A stretch of 64,000 nucleotides of DNA from Candidatus Brocadia sinica JPN1 (GTDB lineage: Bacteria > Planctomycetota > Brocadiia > Brocadiales > Brocadiaceae). The DNA lies in contig NZ_BAFN01000001.1 of NCBI RefSeq assembly GCF_000949635.1, forward strand, positions 1,736,001 to 1,800,000. Direction: 5' to 3'. How positions within the stretch are numbered: the stretch's first letter is position 1; each line of letters begins with the position of its first letter. The notes under the pieces are model-generated. The model had not been told where the DNA came from, made no database searches, and saw nothing but the letters and a program-made list of their open reading frames with translations. This document shows positions 53,481 to 61,643 of this stretch, piece by piece. The translations under genes were made by a program, and so were the position numbers.

Positions 53481-55874
53481 ATGAAGAGTCTTTATCGGGC
53501 TGATTTACATGTCCACTCAAGCTTTTCCGATAAGCCATCCTTTTGGGCAATAAGGAAATTAAATTGCCCAGAAAGTTATACATCCCCTGAATTCATATAC
53601 AATACGGCAAAAAAGGTGGGGATGGATTACGTCACCATAACAGATCACGATACCATTAACGGCGCTCTTGAGATAGCCCACCTGCCAGGGGTATTTATCA
53701 GTGTTGAGGTCAACACCTATTTCCCCGAAAATGGCTGTAAGATACATGTTATTGCGCTTGATATATCAGAAGATGTATTTAAAGAAATAATGGGCTTAAG
53801 AAAAAATGTTTACGAGTTGGTGAGATACCTTCGTAAGACCGGCGTAGTCCATTTCGTTGCGCATCCTTTGTTTGACCTGAATGGAAGGCTTACGATAGAA
53901 ACGATAGAGAAGATGTTGTTGTTGTTTGATGTATTTGAAGTAAGGAATGGTATAAGGGCTGAACGATTCAATAAATTAATAGAAGACATAATATCTTCGT
54001 TAACCAAAGAGAAGTTAGATGTCCTCTCAGACAAGCATAATATAACTCCTTATGGAGTTGCGGCATGGAAAAAGGCAATAGTGGGTGGCTCAGACGATCA
54101 CAGCGGTTTTTTTATTGCCAGGTCATATACTGCGTCTCCGGATGGAAGGACATCAAAAGACTTCATATCCTCCATAAGGGAGCGTAAGACGTGGGCGGAA
54201 GGGAATGATGGAGACCCATTGACCCTTGCCCACAATATATACGGAATCGGGTATAGATTCTATAGAGAGCGCATACATTCCGGCAAAAACAGCTCAACGC
54301 CTTTTGTCAACTTTCTTTTGAACAGATTCTTTAAAACAAAACCGGAAAAAATCTCTTTGGGTGAAAAAATTAAGTTTTTCATCAGAAAAAACATGCCCGA
54401 GACTAATAACAATTACCATGGCAAAACCTTTGAGGAAATACTGGACAGGGAAGCCAAAAGACTGATTAACGATCAGAAACTTCTTGAGAGGTTTAATGCC
54501 AAAGATAGAAACAGAAGTATATTTGCAATAATAAGTTATCTTGCTAACAGGATGATTTATATTTATACGAATCAGCTTATGAAGACGTCTTTCGGTAATG
54601 GTATTTTCCAGACAGTTCAGTCACTGGGCACCCTGGGCATTATCCATTTTCTTACTTCACCGTATTATATAACCCATTACTATCAGCATAGGAGCAAAAG
54701 ACTGATGAAACAATTAAGAAAAAGCTTCATGTTGCCAGATGGGGATGGCCACAGAGGGAAAATTGTCCTGTTTACAGACACCATCAATGAAATAAACGGC
54801 GTTACGGTGGCAATAAAAAAAATGATAGAGACTGCAAAGACCACAGGGATCAACTTAACAGTTATTACCTGCTGCAATGAAGAAACATCATTAGAAAACG
54901 GGATAAAGAATTTTAAATCCATAGGAGACATTTCATTGCCTGAATATCCTGAATTAAAATTGCATTTTCCGCCGGTACTCGATGTAATTGATTATATTGA
55001 GAGAGAGGATTTTACGGCAATTCATATAAGCACACCTGGCAACCTTGGCCTTTTAGCCCTTGCTATTGCAAAACTAATGGACATACCGGTACGTGCCACT
55101 TATCACACAGATTTTCCGCAATTTGTAATAAATCTAACCAATGATGTATTCCTTGAGAAAGTAGCATGGAATTATATGATCTGGTTTTACAATCAGATGG
55201 AAGAGGTATTGGTTCCATCAAAAAGCACACAGGACCAAATTATTGAAAAAGGGCTTTCCCCCGAAAAGATAAGGCCTCTGCCGAAATGGGTCGATATTGA
55301 AATCTTTTCTCCTCAAAAGAGGGATTCTTGTATATGGAAAAAATATAATATGGATGGAGAGGTGAAATTCCTTTATGTAGGGCGGCTCTCAAGGGAAAAG
55401 AACCTTGGCCTTTTAGCCGATGCCTTTATCAATGTAATAAAGGCAGGTTTCCGCAGCTATCTGATTATCGTGGGGGATGGACCTTACAGGAGTAATCTTG
55501 AAAACAAATTAGAGGGATATCCAGTTTTGTTTACCGGCTTTCTTGTAGGCGAGGAACTTTCCGCAATATATGCCTCATCGGATGTTTTCGTTTTTCCCAG
55601 TGCCACCGATACATTCGGCAATGTTGTGCTTGAGGCGCAGGCATCAGGGCTTCCTGTCATTGTATCTGATGAAGGCGGACCAAAGGAATTAATGATCCAT
55701 AATGAGACAGGTTACGTTGTCAAGGCAAATGACCGATCGGCATTGGTAAATACCCTGGTATCTTTAATAAAGGATAGAGAAAAAATCAAAATCATGGGAG
55801 AAAGGGCAAGACAATTTGTGGAGGCAAATACTAAAAGCCCGGAAGATATGTGCCTTACTACATTAATTCTTTAA
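53481..55874 (+). CDS. PHP-domain phosphoesterase fused to a GT4 glycosyltransferase
   Basis: A 797-residue two-part enzyme. The N-terminal PHP domain (about 5-200) has the metal ligands in HVHSSFSD, ITDHDT, SVEVNT, FVAHPLF and GGSDDHSG. A linker of about 220 residues follows. From about residue 426 a GT-B glycosyltransferase of family 4 begins (KIVLFTDTINEINGV), with the donor-site segments FLYVGRLSREKN and SATDTFGNVVLEAQASGLPVI. The protein may release phosphate and transfer sugar in surface-polymer or lipid glycan synthesis. The end (EDMCLTTLIL) is short and lacks the usual last helix, so the last few residues may differ from relatives. The methyltransferase gene starts 11 bases downstream. 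Confidence 0.88.
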   Translation: MKSLYRADLHVHSSFSDKPSFWAIRKLNCPESYTSPEFIYNTAKKVGMDYVTITDHDTINGALEIAHLPGVFISVEVNTYFPENGCKIHVIALDISEDVFKEIMGLRKNVYELVRYLRKTGVVHFVAHPLFDLNGRLTIETIEKMLLLFDVFEVRNGIRAERFNKLIEDIISSLTKEKLDVLSDKHNITPYGVAAWKKAIVGGSDDHSGFFIARSYTASPDGRTSKDFISSIRERKTWAEGNDGDPLTLAHNIYGIGYRFYRERIHSGKNSSTPFVNFLLNRFFKTKPEKISLGEKIKFFIRKNMPETNNNYHGKTFEEILDREAKRLINDQKLLERFNAKDRNRSIFAIISYLANRMIYIYTNQLMKTSFGNGIFQTVQSLGTLGIIHFLTSPYYITHYYQHRSKRLMKQLRKSFMLPDGDGHRGKIVLFTDTINEINGVTVAIKKMIETAKTTGINLTVITCCNEETSLENGIKNFKSIGDISLPEYPELKLHFPPVLDVIDYIEREDFTAIHISTPGNLGLLALAIAKLMDIPVRATYHTDFPQFVINLTNDVFLEKVAWNYMIWFYNQMEEVLVPSKSTQDQIIEKGLSPEKIRPLPKWVDIEIFSPQKRDSCIWKKYNMDGEVKFLYVGRLSREKNLGLLADAFINVIKAGFRSYLIIVGDGPYRSNLENKLEGYPVLFTGFLVGEELSAIYASSDVFVFPSATDTFGNVVLEAQASGLPVIVSDEGGPKELMIHNETGYVVKANDRSALVNTLVSLIKDREKIKIMGERARQFVEANTKSPEDMCLTTLIL

Positions 55875-55885
55875 ACAGGAACAGT

Positions 55886-56761
55886 ATGTCCGAATGTACT
55901 GTATGCAACATTTGTGCGCATCCGGGGAAATTTGAGAATGCTTTAGAAGGAAAGGAAATCTATTCCAATGTGCGAGAATTTAAGCATGAAAAGTTCACTG
56001 TATGGCGTTGCCTGAACTGCGGCTCCTTGCATTCCAAAGAGGCGGTAGATCTCAATTATTACTACAAACACTACCCAGTAAAGAACCACACCATGAATTA
56101 TGCGACCCGCAAGTCTTATCGCAATCGACTTCGGTTGTTACGGAAACACGGATTTAAAAAAGGGCACACGATTCTTGATTTTGGCTGTGGCCAAGGTCTG
56201 TTTGTTTCGTTTTTGCTTCAGTGCGGATACAATGCTTCTGGTTATGACTCCTATGTTGAAGAGTATTCTGACAGAAAGGTAGTAAACAATGTTTATGATG
56301 CTGTTACCTCATACGATGTAATAGAGCATGACAACCAACCGGTTGAATTTTTTGAGCAACTTGTCCGTTGTTTAAAGCAGGGCGGGTTGCTGGCAATCGG
56401 AACCCCCAGCGCCGATAAAATTGATTTGTCCAATCCAAAGAAATTTTCTATGGAACTACATCAACCCTATCACCGTCATATACTTTCGGAGGAAGCCTTA
56501 TTAAAACTTGGAGTACATGCAGGCTTGGATATCGTAAAGATTTACCATCGCTTTTATTTTGACACGTTATATCCAATGGTGAATACCCGGTTTCTTAAGG
56601 CCTATGTTCGTTGTGCCGGCAATTTTATTGACGTCATCTTCGAGGCGCCTCGTTTGGGGCTTTTGTTCACTTCGCCGCAACTGCTATTTTATGCCCTTGC
56701 TGGTTATCTCTTTCCGCCGCCGGGAAATATCACCGTTTTTTTCCGCAAGGGGCGCTCCTGA
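55886..56761 (+). CDS. SAM-dependent methyltransferase with N-terminal zinc-binding segment
   Basis: A 291-residue class I methyltransferase (Methyltransf_23 type). SAM motif I is ILDFGCGQGLFVSFLL, and the post-motif acidic and IEHDNQPVEFFEQLVRCLKQGG segments are in place. The N-terminus carries CTVC, CNIC-like and CLNCGSLHSKE cysteine pairs that could bind zinc, as in several glycan-modifying methyltransferases. The start at 55886 lies 11 bases after the glycosyltransferase gene; an earlier start inside that gene is less likely. Context suggests modification of a sugar on the same polymer. C-terminal hydrophobic stretch (LLFYALAGYLFPPPG) may contact the membrane. Confidence 0.83.
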   Translation: MSECTVCNICAHPGKFENALEGKEIYSNVREFKHEKFTVWRCLNCGSLHSKEAVDLNYYYKHYPVKNHTMNYATRKSYRNRLRLLRKHGFKKGHTILDFGCGQGLFVSFLLQCGYNASGYDSYVEEYSDRKVVNNVYDAVTSYDVIEHDNQPVEFFEQLVRCLKQGGLLAIGTPSADKIDLSNPKKFSMELHQPYHRHILSEEALLKLGVHAGLDIVKIYHRFYFDTLYPMVNTRFLKAYVRCAGNFIDVIFEAPRLGLLFTSPQLLFYALAGYLFPPPGNITVFFRKGRS

Positions 56762-56781
56762 CAAATCGCTGAAGACCTCTG

Positions 56782-58956
56782 TTAGAACTGGTAGCTTAAT
56801 CCAACAAAAAACGTCCTTTCCGGCCTTGGGAAATCATCTGGAATGGAAATCGGGCCTGGATCACTGTAATCTTTGTCGAGCAGATTAAATACCGTACCTT
56901 GTACTTCCATAGTTTTAAAGAATCCTTTTCCAATAACAGAAAGGTTGAGCAGTGCATAAGCGGGTAGGTCGCTCCTTGGATCGTCTCCTTCCCTGGAACG
57001 CCTCCCACTGACGAAGGTGCTCAGGTTCGTGTTTATATATTTCCAGTAGTGTACATTTACGCCGAAGTTACCTTTGTGTTTCGCAACGAATGGCAGGTCG
57101 TTTCCGTCATTGTCTTCTGAATGCTGGAAAGAATAATTCATGAAGACGTAGTTGTCTTTGATAATATTCACCTTGGTCTCCGCCTCGATACCTTGGACTC
57201 GTGCATTTCCAAAATTTTCATACTGTCGGATATTTTGATTTGATTCCATGTCACGGAGGACAATAAGGTCCTCAATGTCATTATAGAAATAATTCATACT
57301 GCTCGTAACATGTTTGTTAAACTGGTAACTTAATCCAATCTCATAGGTTTTAATTTTTTCGGGATCTAAATCCCCATTTCCCTGAATGGCAGGGTTATTG
57401 TCGGTAAACAGCTCAACGAAGTTGGGGGCACGGAATGCCTCTCCGTAAAGCAGTTTTAGGGCCGCATCTTTCATGAACGCCCATGCTAAGCCTGCCCGTG
57501 GGCTGGTCTGGCCGCCAAAATCGCTGTATTGGTCGTGTCGTACCCCTAATGTCAGGTTTAAAGTATCAGTAATGTCCCAAGTGTCTTGCATATAAACTGC
57601 CCATATCCTTCGTGTGGTTTCTTTAATGAAGTCGGGAGATTCTGAAAAATCTTTTGGAGCCAGCGTTACTGTATCAAAGTTACTTGAAAAATGGACATTG
57701 GTTTGATTTATTAAGCGATATTCGAAACCCCATGTAAGCACATTTCCATCAAACAGTTCATAATCAAAGGGAATTTCTGTACCGACTATCTTTTGAGTCG
57801 CTATGCCGTTACCAATAAGTCCGTCAGGATACGTTACAAAATCAGGTATGCCGTCTCCGTTTACGTCCCCCAAAGGTACCGTTGCTCCCTCTGGCAATGA
57901 TTCAACGTAATAATTATTGTCGAATTGATCGTAATAGACCCTTGGCTTGAGAGTAAATTTTTCATGAAAAGTTTTTTTATACCCGGTTTCGACAAAGACA
58001 TAGTTACTTTCCAAATCAGTTTCGTCATTTAATGCGAATTGAGGACCAATAAAAGGGCCCTGGTTTTTGTTAATGTACAACCCCTCAACGTAGATATCTT
58101 TGTAAGTTACCCGAAGGTTCAGGTCATATTCCTGTCTTCCGTCTTGTATCTTTCCCGGTGCCTGTGAAAAAGGGGCGGGAGAAAGGGAGTCTTCTTCTAC
58201 AATACCATCAAAGCCGGTGGTCTGCCTGTAGTGGGCCATTCCAGAGATGTTGACCTTCCCGTACGTCCTGCCAAAGACGATGTTTTCTTCATAGGTATCA
58301 AAACTCCCGTAACCACTGCTCACCCTTACGCCGTCAACGTCCTTTGCATCTTTCGTAATGATATTGATAGTTGCCGAAAACGCATTTTCACCGTATACGG
58401 CAGAACCTGGTCCCCTGATGATTTCTATCTTTTTTATATTTTCCACGGGAAAATCATCAAAGAGAATAAAAGCTGCACCGCCAAAAGGGCTATTCACAAA
58501 ATGACCATTGATCATTATCCTTACATGCTCTGAACCTGTAAGGCCACGTACGGTGGGAAATACGCCCCCGAAATCGCCACTCTTCAGGATTTCAAATCCT
58601 GGTGCGACCCTCAGGAGTTCAACGAAGGTACGGTACCCCAAATTCTTAATCTCTTCCGCCGTGATCACCGTAACAATGCTCGGCGCCTTGCCAACGGGAG
58701 TTTCATGCCTTGTAGCAATGGCTACTTCTTCATCAAACCCAAACCAGATAGCCTCTGTTGAGATTTCTTCTTCCAATGCAACTTTCATGTCGCGTGTATG
58801 CTTTTCTTTGCTGCGGAATGTGGTTGCTATGGGCGGGGTTGTTTCTGTATCCTCAGCATGAATTTCGGATGAATGAAAAGCGATATCTATGAATAAAATG
58901 CTTAAGGACAGGAAGACTGGAAATAAGAACTTGCCACGTATTATCCTTTTGGCCAT
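56782..58956 (-). CDS. TonB-dependent outer-membrane receptor
   Basis: A 724-residue receptor. The signal peptide (FLFPVFLSLSILFIDIAFHSSEIHA) is followed by a plug domain (about 85-195; SIVTVITAEEIKNLGYRTFVELL, VRGLTGSEHVRIMING, IRGPGSAVYGENAF) and a 22-strand-type barrel ending in the aromatic C-terminal signal (VGLSYQF). It takes up a ligand such as a metal-chelate or vitamin across the outer membrane with TonB energy. No B12 or other riboswitch is seen in the leader, and no transporter genes lie nearby, so the ligand is unknown. One outer loop contains GDVNGDGIPDF, a calcium-binding-like D-x-N-x-DG motif. Converges with the methyltransferase gene. Confidence 0.92.
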   Translation of the reverse strand: MAKRIIRGKFLFPVFLSLSILFIDIAFHSSEIHAEDTETTPPIATTFRSKEKHTRDMKVALEEEISTEAIWFGFDEEVAIATRHETPVGKAPSIVTVITAEEIKNLGYRTFVELLRVAPGFEILKSGDFGGVFPTVRGLTGSEHVRIMINGHFVNSPFGGAAFILFDDFPVENIKKIEIIRGPGSAVYGENAFSATINIITKDAKDVDGVRVSSGYGSFDTYEENIVFGRTYGKVNISGMAHYRQTTGFDGIVEEDSLSPAPFSQAPGKIQDGRQEYDLNLRVTYKDIYVEGLYINKNQGPFIGPQFALNDETDLESNYVFVETGYKKTFHEKFTLKPRVYYDQFDNNYYVESLPEGATVPLGDVNGDGIPDFVTYPDGLIGNGIATQKIVGTEIPFDYELFDGNVLTWGFEYRLINQTNVHFSSNFDTVTLAPKDFSESPDFIKETTRRIWAVYMQDTWDITDTLNLTLGVRHDQYSDFGGQTSPRAGLAWAFMKDAALKLLYGEAFRAPNFVELFTDNNPAIQGNGDLDPEKIKTYEIGLSYQFNKHVTSSMNYFYNDIEDLIVLRDMESNQNIRQYENFGNARVQGIEAETKVNIIKDNYVFMNYSFQHSEDNDGNDLPFVAKHKGNFGVNVHYWKYINTNLSTFVSGRRSREGDDPRSDLPAYALLNLSVIGKGFFKTMEVQGTVFNLLDKDYSDPGPISIPDDFPRPERTFFVGLSYQF

Positions 58957-59060
58957 AAAAGATGCCTCGTTGGCTTGAATCGTAATGTGTTAAACGCTAC
59001 TACCTATCATAAACCTAGCGGTATTGTTAGGAAATTTCATTCTATTTATGCGGTTTTTAG

Positions 59061-59092
59061 GGTAGCGTGGGCAAACGGAATTTGTCCATGCT
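59061..59092. repeat. GGGCAAA/TTTGTCC palindrome, copy 2
   Basis: GGGCAAA ... TTTGTCC with outer flanks GGTAGCGTG and CATGC form a hairpin similar to the one at 28479-28508. It lies 105 bases ahead of the TonB receptor start. Confidence 0.55.
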
Positions 59093-59486
59093 TACGTTAA
59101 ACAATTTTTTCGTGTTGTTTCTAAAGTATATAAGGGACTTTGTCAAGAGAAATTTTTTGCCCGGTTTTTTACGTTGGGGTAGCGCTTTTCTCTAAGACAT
59201 GAACCTCTCGCGCATATTACCCAATGAAGTAAAATAAAAAGATCTTTTACTTTGCGCCCTTGCTTACTCAGGGTTTTGCCTGTATTGTGCAAACGTATTG
59301 AGTTGGAAAACAATGTAATTGGTTCGCAATACAAATGCCGCATGCAGACAGGGGAAGAAATTTAAGGAAATGTCCATAAGTATTTGAATTTTAAGCGCTT
59401 CTGGACAAATAAAGAGGATATAAGCAACAATGCATTTGTTCAAATGAAAGTGCAAAAAGTGTGACATGCTACAGAAGTGTGCCGTC

Positions 59487-59507
59487 ACACATATGTGTCA
59501 TGACACA
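59487..59507. promoter_or_regulatory. Overlapping perfect palindromes, possible regulator site
   Basis: ACACATATGTGT (59487-59498) and TGTGTCATGACACA (59494-59507) are both perfect palindromes and share five bases. They sit about 310 bases ahead of the Cache-HAMP-PAS gene. Nested dyads of this length are typical of repressor or activator sites, but I cannot name the regulator. Confidence 0.35.
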
Positions 59508-59820
59508 TTATTGCTTGTAACATGCCTGTAACCAAAAGGGGTTGTTCGGCCAACTACAAAAAGTTTTTACAAAATAACAATACGTTAAATTTCCCCTGTT
59601 TCTGATAATTTCCGGTATCTGTTAAATCTGAAAGCTGAATTTGATAAACACGTCCTTGTGTTGTACAATAAAGGGCATATCATTTGCCCTTTGGTATCTT
59701 AAAGACATGCATTTAAAATAAAACCGAAGGATGTGATAGTTGTCATATCAAAAAACAATTTTGCGAACCTCTTTGCCATGAAATGTCATACGTGTACACA
59801 ATCTCAAGGAGTGCTGCAAG

Positions 59821-61371
59821 ATGAGCCTGTTTCCCTCGCTTAAGAGAAAATTACTCACATTAACGCTCTGTATCTCACTCATACCTATTGCTGTAATCAC
59901 AACAATCTGCTACTTTCATGCCAGGGGCGCCCTAAAGTATCAGATTCTTGAGCAGTTGAAGGCAGTTGCAGAGTCAAAGAGGCTTCACGTCCGGTCGTCT
60001 ATGGAAACAAGAAAAGTACGAACCATAGATTTCAGTTCCGATGGGTTTATCAGGGATAGGCTTGAAAGGGTTATTCGTGGCAATGTGGTTAAACAGGACG
60101 CAGTAATTGGCTTGAATAAATACTTATTAAAGAAAAAGCTGCCGCTGGACAGTTATCTTATAGCAATAGCCATTGCAGACAGGCACGGCAAGGTTGTCTC
60201 GTCTACCAATGAGAAGTTGATTGGCAACGATATTTCGGACCAGGATGTGTTTGTGCAAGGGATAAGTGCGGGGCATGGTAAGGCTTATATTACACCACGC
60301 TACTTCCCTTACTTTGGCACAACCTGTATCTTAAGCTCTGCGCCAATTATCTCCGGGCAGGATGTCAATCCCCCGGGGATTATTATCAATGCCCATAGCC
60401 TTCCATTTCTGAATGAAATTACAACCAGTCGTGTCGGAATGGGAGAGACCGGCGAGGTATATCTCGTGAACAGAGATAAGATAATGGTCACTGAGTCAAG
60501 GTTTATAAACGGCGCATCTCTCAAACAGCTAGTGGATACGGAGCCGGTTCGCAAGGTCATCGAGGATAATAAGGAAATCGTTGGTATTTATCCGGACTAC
60601 CGAGGCGTGCCTGTTGTTGGCGCCGCGTTGAATATACCTGAATATGGCTGGATACTTTTGTCAGAGATAGACAAGAAGGAGGCGTTTAAGCCGTTAAAGA
60701 CGTTGAGCATTGTAGTATTGATTTTTGGCATAGTTGGCGTTGTTGCAGTTACCTCCATGGGAATCATCTTTGCCGTTTCAATGTCAACGACTATCAAAGA
60801 CATAACAGATGCTGCGGCGAAACTTGCGGGGGGAGACCTCGACTATAGAGTAAAGGTGACCCGCGAGGATGAGATTGGCGCCCTGATGAATGGTTTTAAC
60901 GCTATGGCGGATAAACTTTCTCTGGAAATTAAAGAGCACAAACGGGCTGAGGCGGCGCTGCGGAAGAGCAAAGAACAGGCACAGACAATTCTGGACAACA
61001 CCCCGGCTGTCGTCTATCTCAAAGATACTGATGGCCGCTACCTGCTGATAAATCATCAATACGAAAGACTCTTCCATGTAACGAAGGATCAGGTTATCGG
61101 TAAAACCGACTATGATATTTTCCCAAAGGCGTTTGCGGATGCCTTTCGAATGAATGACTTCAAGGTACTCGAAACGAAAAATTCCTTGGTGATTGAAGAG
61201 ATTGCCCCCCACGACGATGGAATGCACACCTATATTTCCTTAAAATTTCCCCTGTACGACTCCGTTGAAGGTCTTTATGGGGTATGTGGCATATCTACAG
61301 ACATCACCGATCGTACACGAAAAATCGAAAAAAAATCAAATACCTCAACGCGGCGACAAGCGGATATATGA
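59821..61371 (+). CDS. Cache-HAMP-PAS membrane sensor lacking an output domain
   Basis: A 516-residue sensor. An N-terminal membrane helix (LLTLTLCISLIPIAVITTICYF) precedes a periplasmic double Cache domain (about 35-290; VFVQGISAGHGKAYITPRYF, then MGETGEVYLVNRD), a second helix (TLSIVVLIFGIVGVVAVTSMGIIFAV), a HAMP domain (about 315-380, LAGGDLDYRVKVTREDEIGAL) and a PAS domain (about 385-505). The chain stops soon after the PAS domain (EKKSNTSTRRQADI). Relatives continue into a histidine kinase or GGDEF domain, so this one is either cut short or acts through a partner. An A8 run near 61325-61335 ends the frame-like similarity, but reading past it reveals no kinase. Confidence 0.85.
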   Translation: MSLFPSLKRKLLTLTLCISLIPIAVITTICYFHARGALKYQILEQLKAVAESKRLHVRSSMETRKVRTIDFSSDGFIRDRLERVIRGNVVKQDAVIGLNKYLLKKKLPLDSYLIAIAIADRHGKVVSSTNEKLIGNDISDQDVFVQGISAGHGKAYITPRYFPYFGTTCILSSAPIISGQDVNPPGIIINAHSLPFLNEITTSRVGMGETGEVYLVNRDKIMVTESRFINGASLKQLVDTEPVRKVIEDNKEIVGIYPDYRGVPVVGAALNIPEYGWILLSEIDKKEAFKPLKTLSIVVLIFGIVGVVAVTSMGIIFAVSMSTTIKDITDAAAKLAGGDLDYRVKVTREDEIGALMNGFNAMADKLSLEIKEHKRAEAALRKSKEQAQTILDNTPAVVYLKDTDGRYLLINHQYERLFHVTKDQVIGKTDYDIFPKAFADAFRMNDFKVLETKNSLVIEEIAPHDDGMHTYISLKFPLYDSVEGLYGVCGISTDITDRTRKIEKKSNTSTRRQADI

Positions 61372-61500
61372 CTGTTTTTTTCTTAAATTTTGCTGAAGGA
61401 TTTTTCCGATTGGGTCAATGGTCTTACGTTGCAGGTGAGAGCCAGTTGTGAATCGCGTGCAAAAGATTTAGGAATTTCAAATAAAAATTTCCTCCTCCTT

Positions 61501-61562
61501 AATCCCCTCACTGAGGGGGACAAACAACTGTTCCCCGCTGGCGGGGGCGAAGGGGGTGGACT
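61501..61562. repeat. G/C palindromic dispersed repeat, intergenic copy F
   Basis: Two hairpins in tandem: CCCCTC/GAGGGG (61504-61509 with 61513-61518) and CCCCGC/GCGGGG (61533-61538 with 61541-61546), followed by GAAGGGGGTGGA. Same family as the copies at 19779 and 20125. Lies between the Cache sensor and the second TMTC-like gene, 140 bases from the latter's stop. Confidence 0.7.
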
Positions 61563-61643
61563 CCAGTCGGGAAAATTTGTATTTATAAGTAGCCGAAGAC
61601 CTAATTTAATGTTCACTATAGCAAAGATAAAAGGGAGAAACGG

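Larger units (their letters stand above)
58957..59820. other. Long intergenic region with palindromes
   Basis: No gene is supported over 864 bases. A GGGCAAA/TTTGTCC hairpin lies at 59061-59092. At 59487-59507 two overlapping perfect palindromes occur (ACACATATGTGT and TGTGTCATGACACA). The rest is AT-rich. Promoters for the flanking divergent genes (TonB receptor and Cache sensor) should lie here, but none is clear enough to name. Confidence 0.5.

Noticed and set aside
58957-59140. Cobalamin riboswitch ahead of the TonB receptor
   Set aside because: The region was read on the minus strand for B12-box and core elements; none is present.
59501-59516. Sigma-54 promoter (TGACAC ... TTGC) ahead of the Cache sensor
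   Set aside because: The spacing between the two boxes is one base too short and the first box has GA instead of GG.
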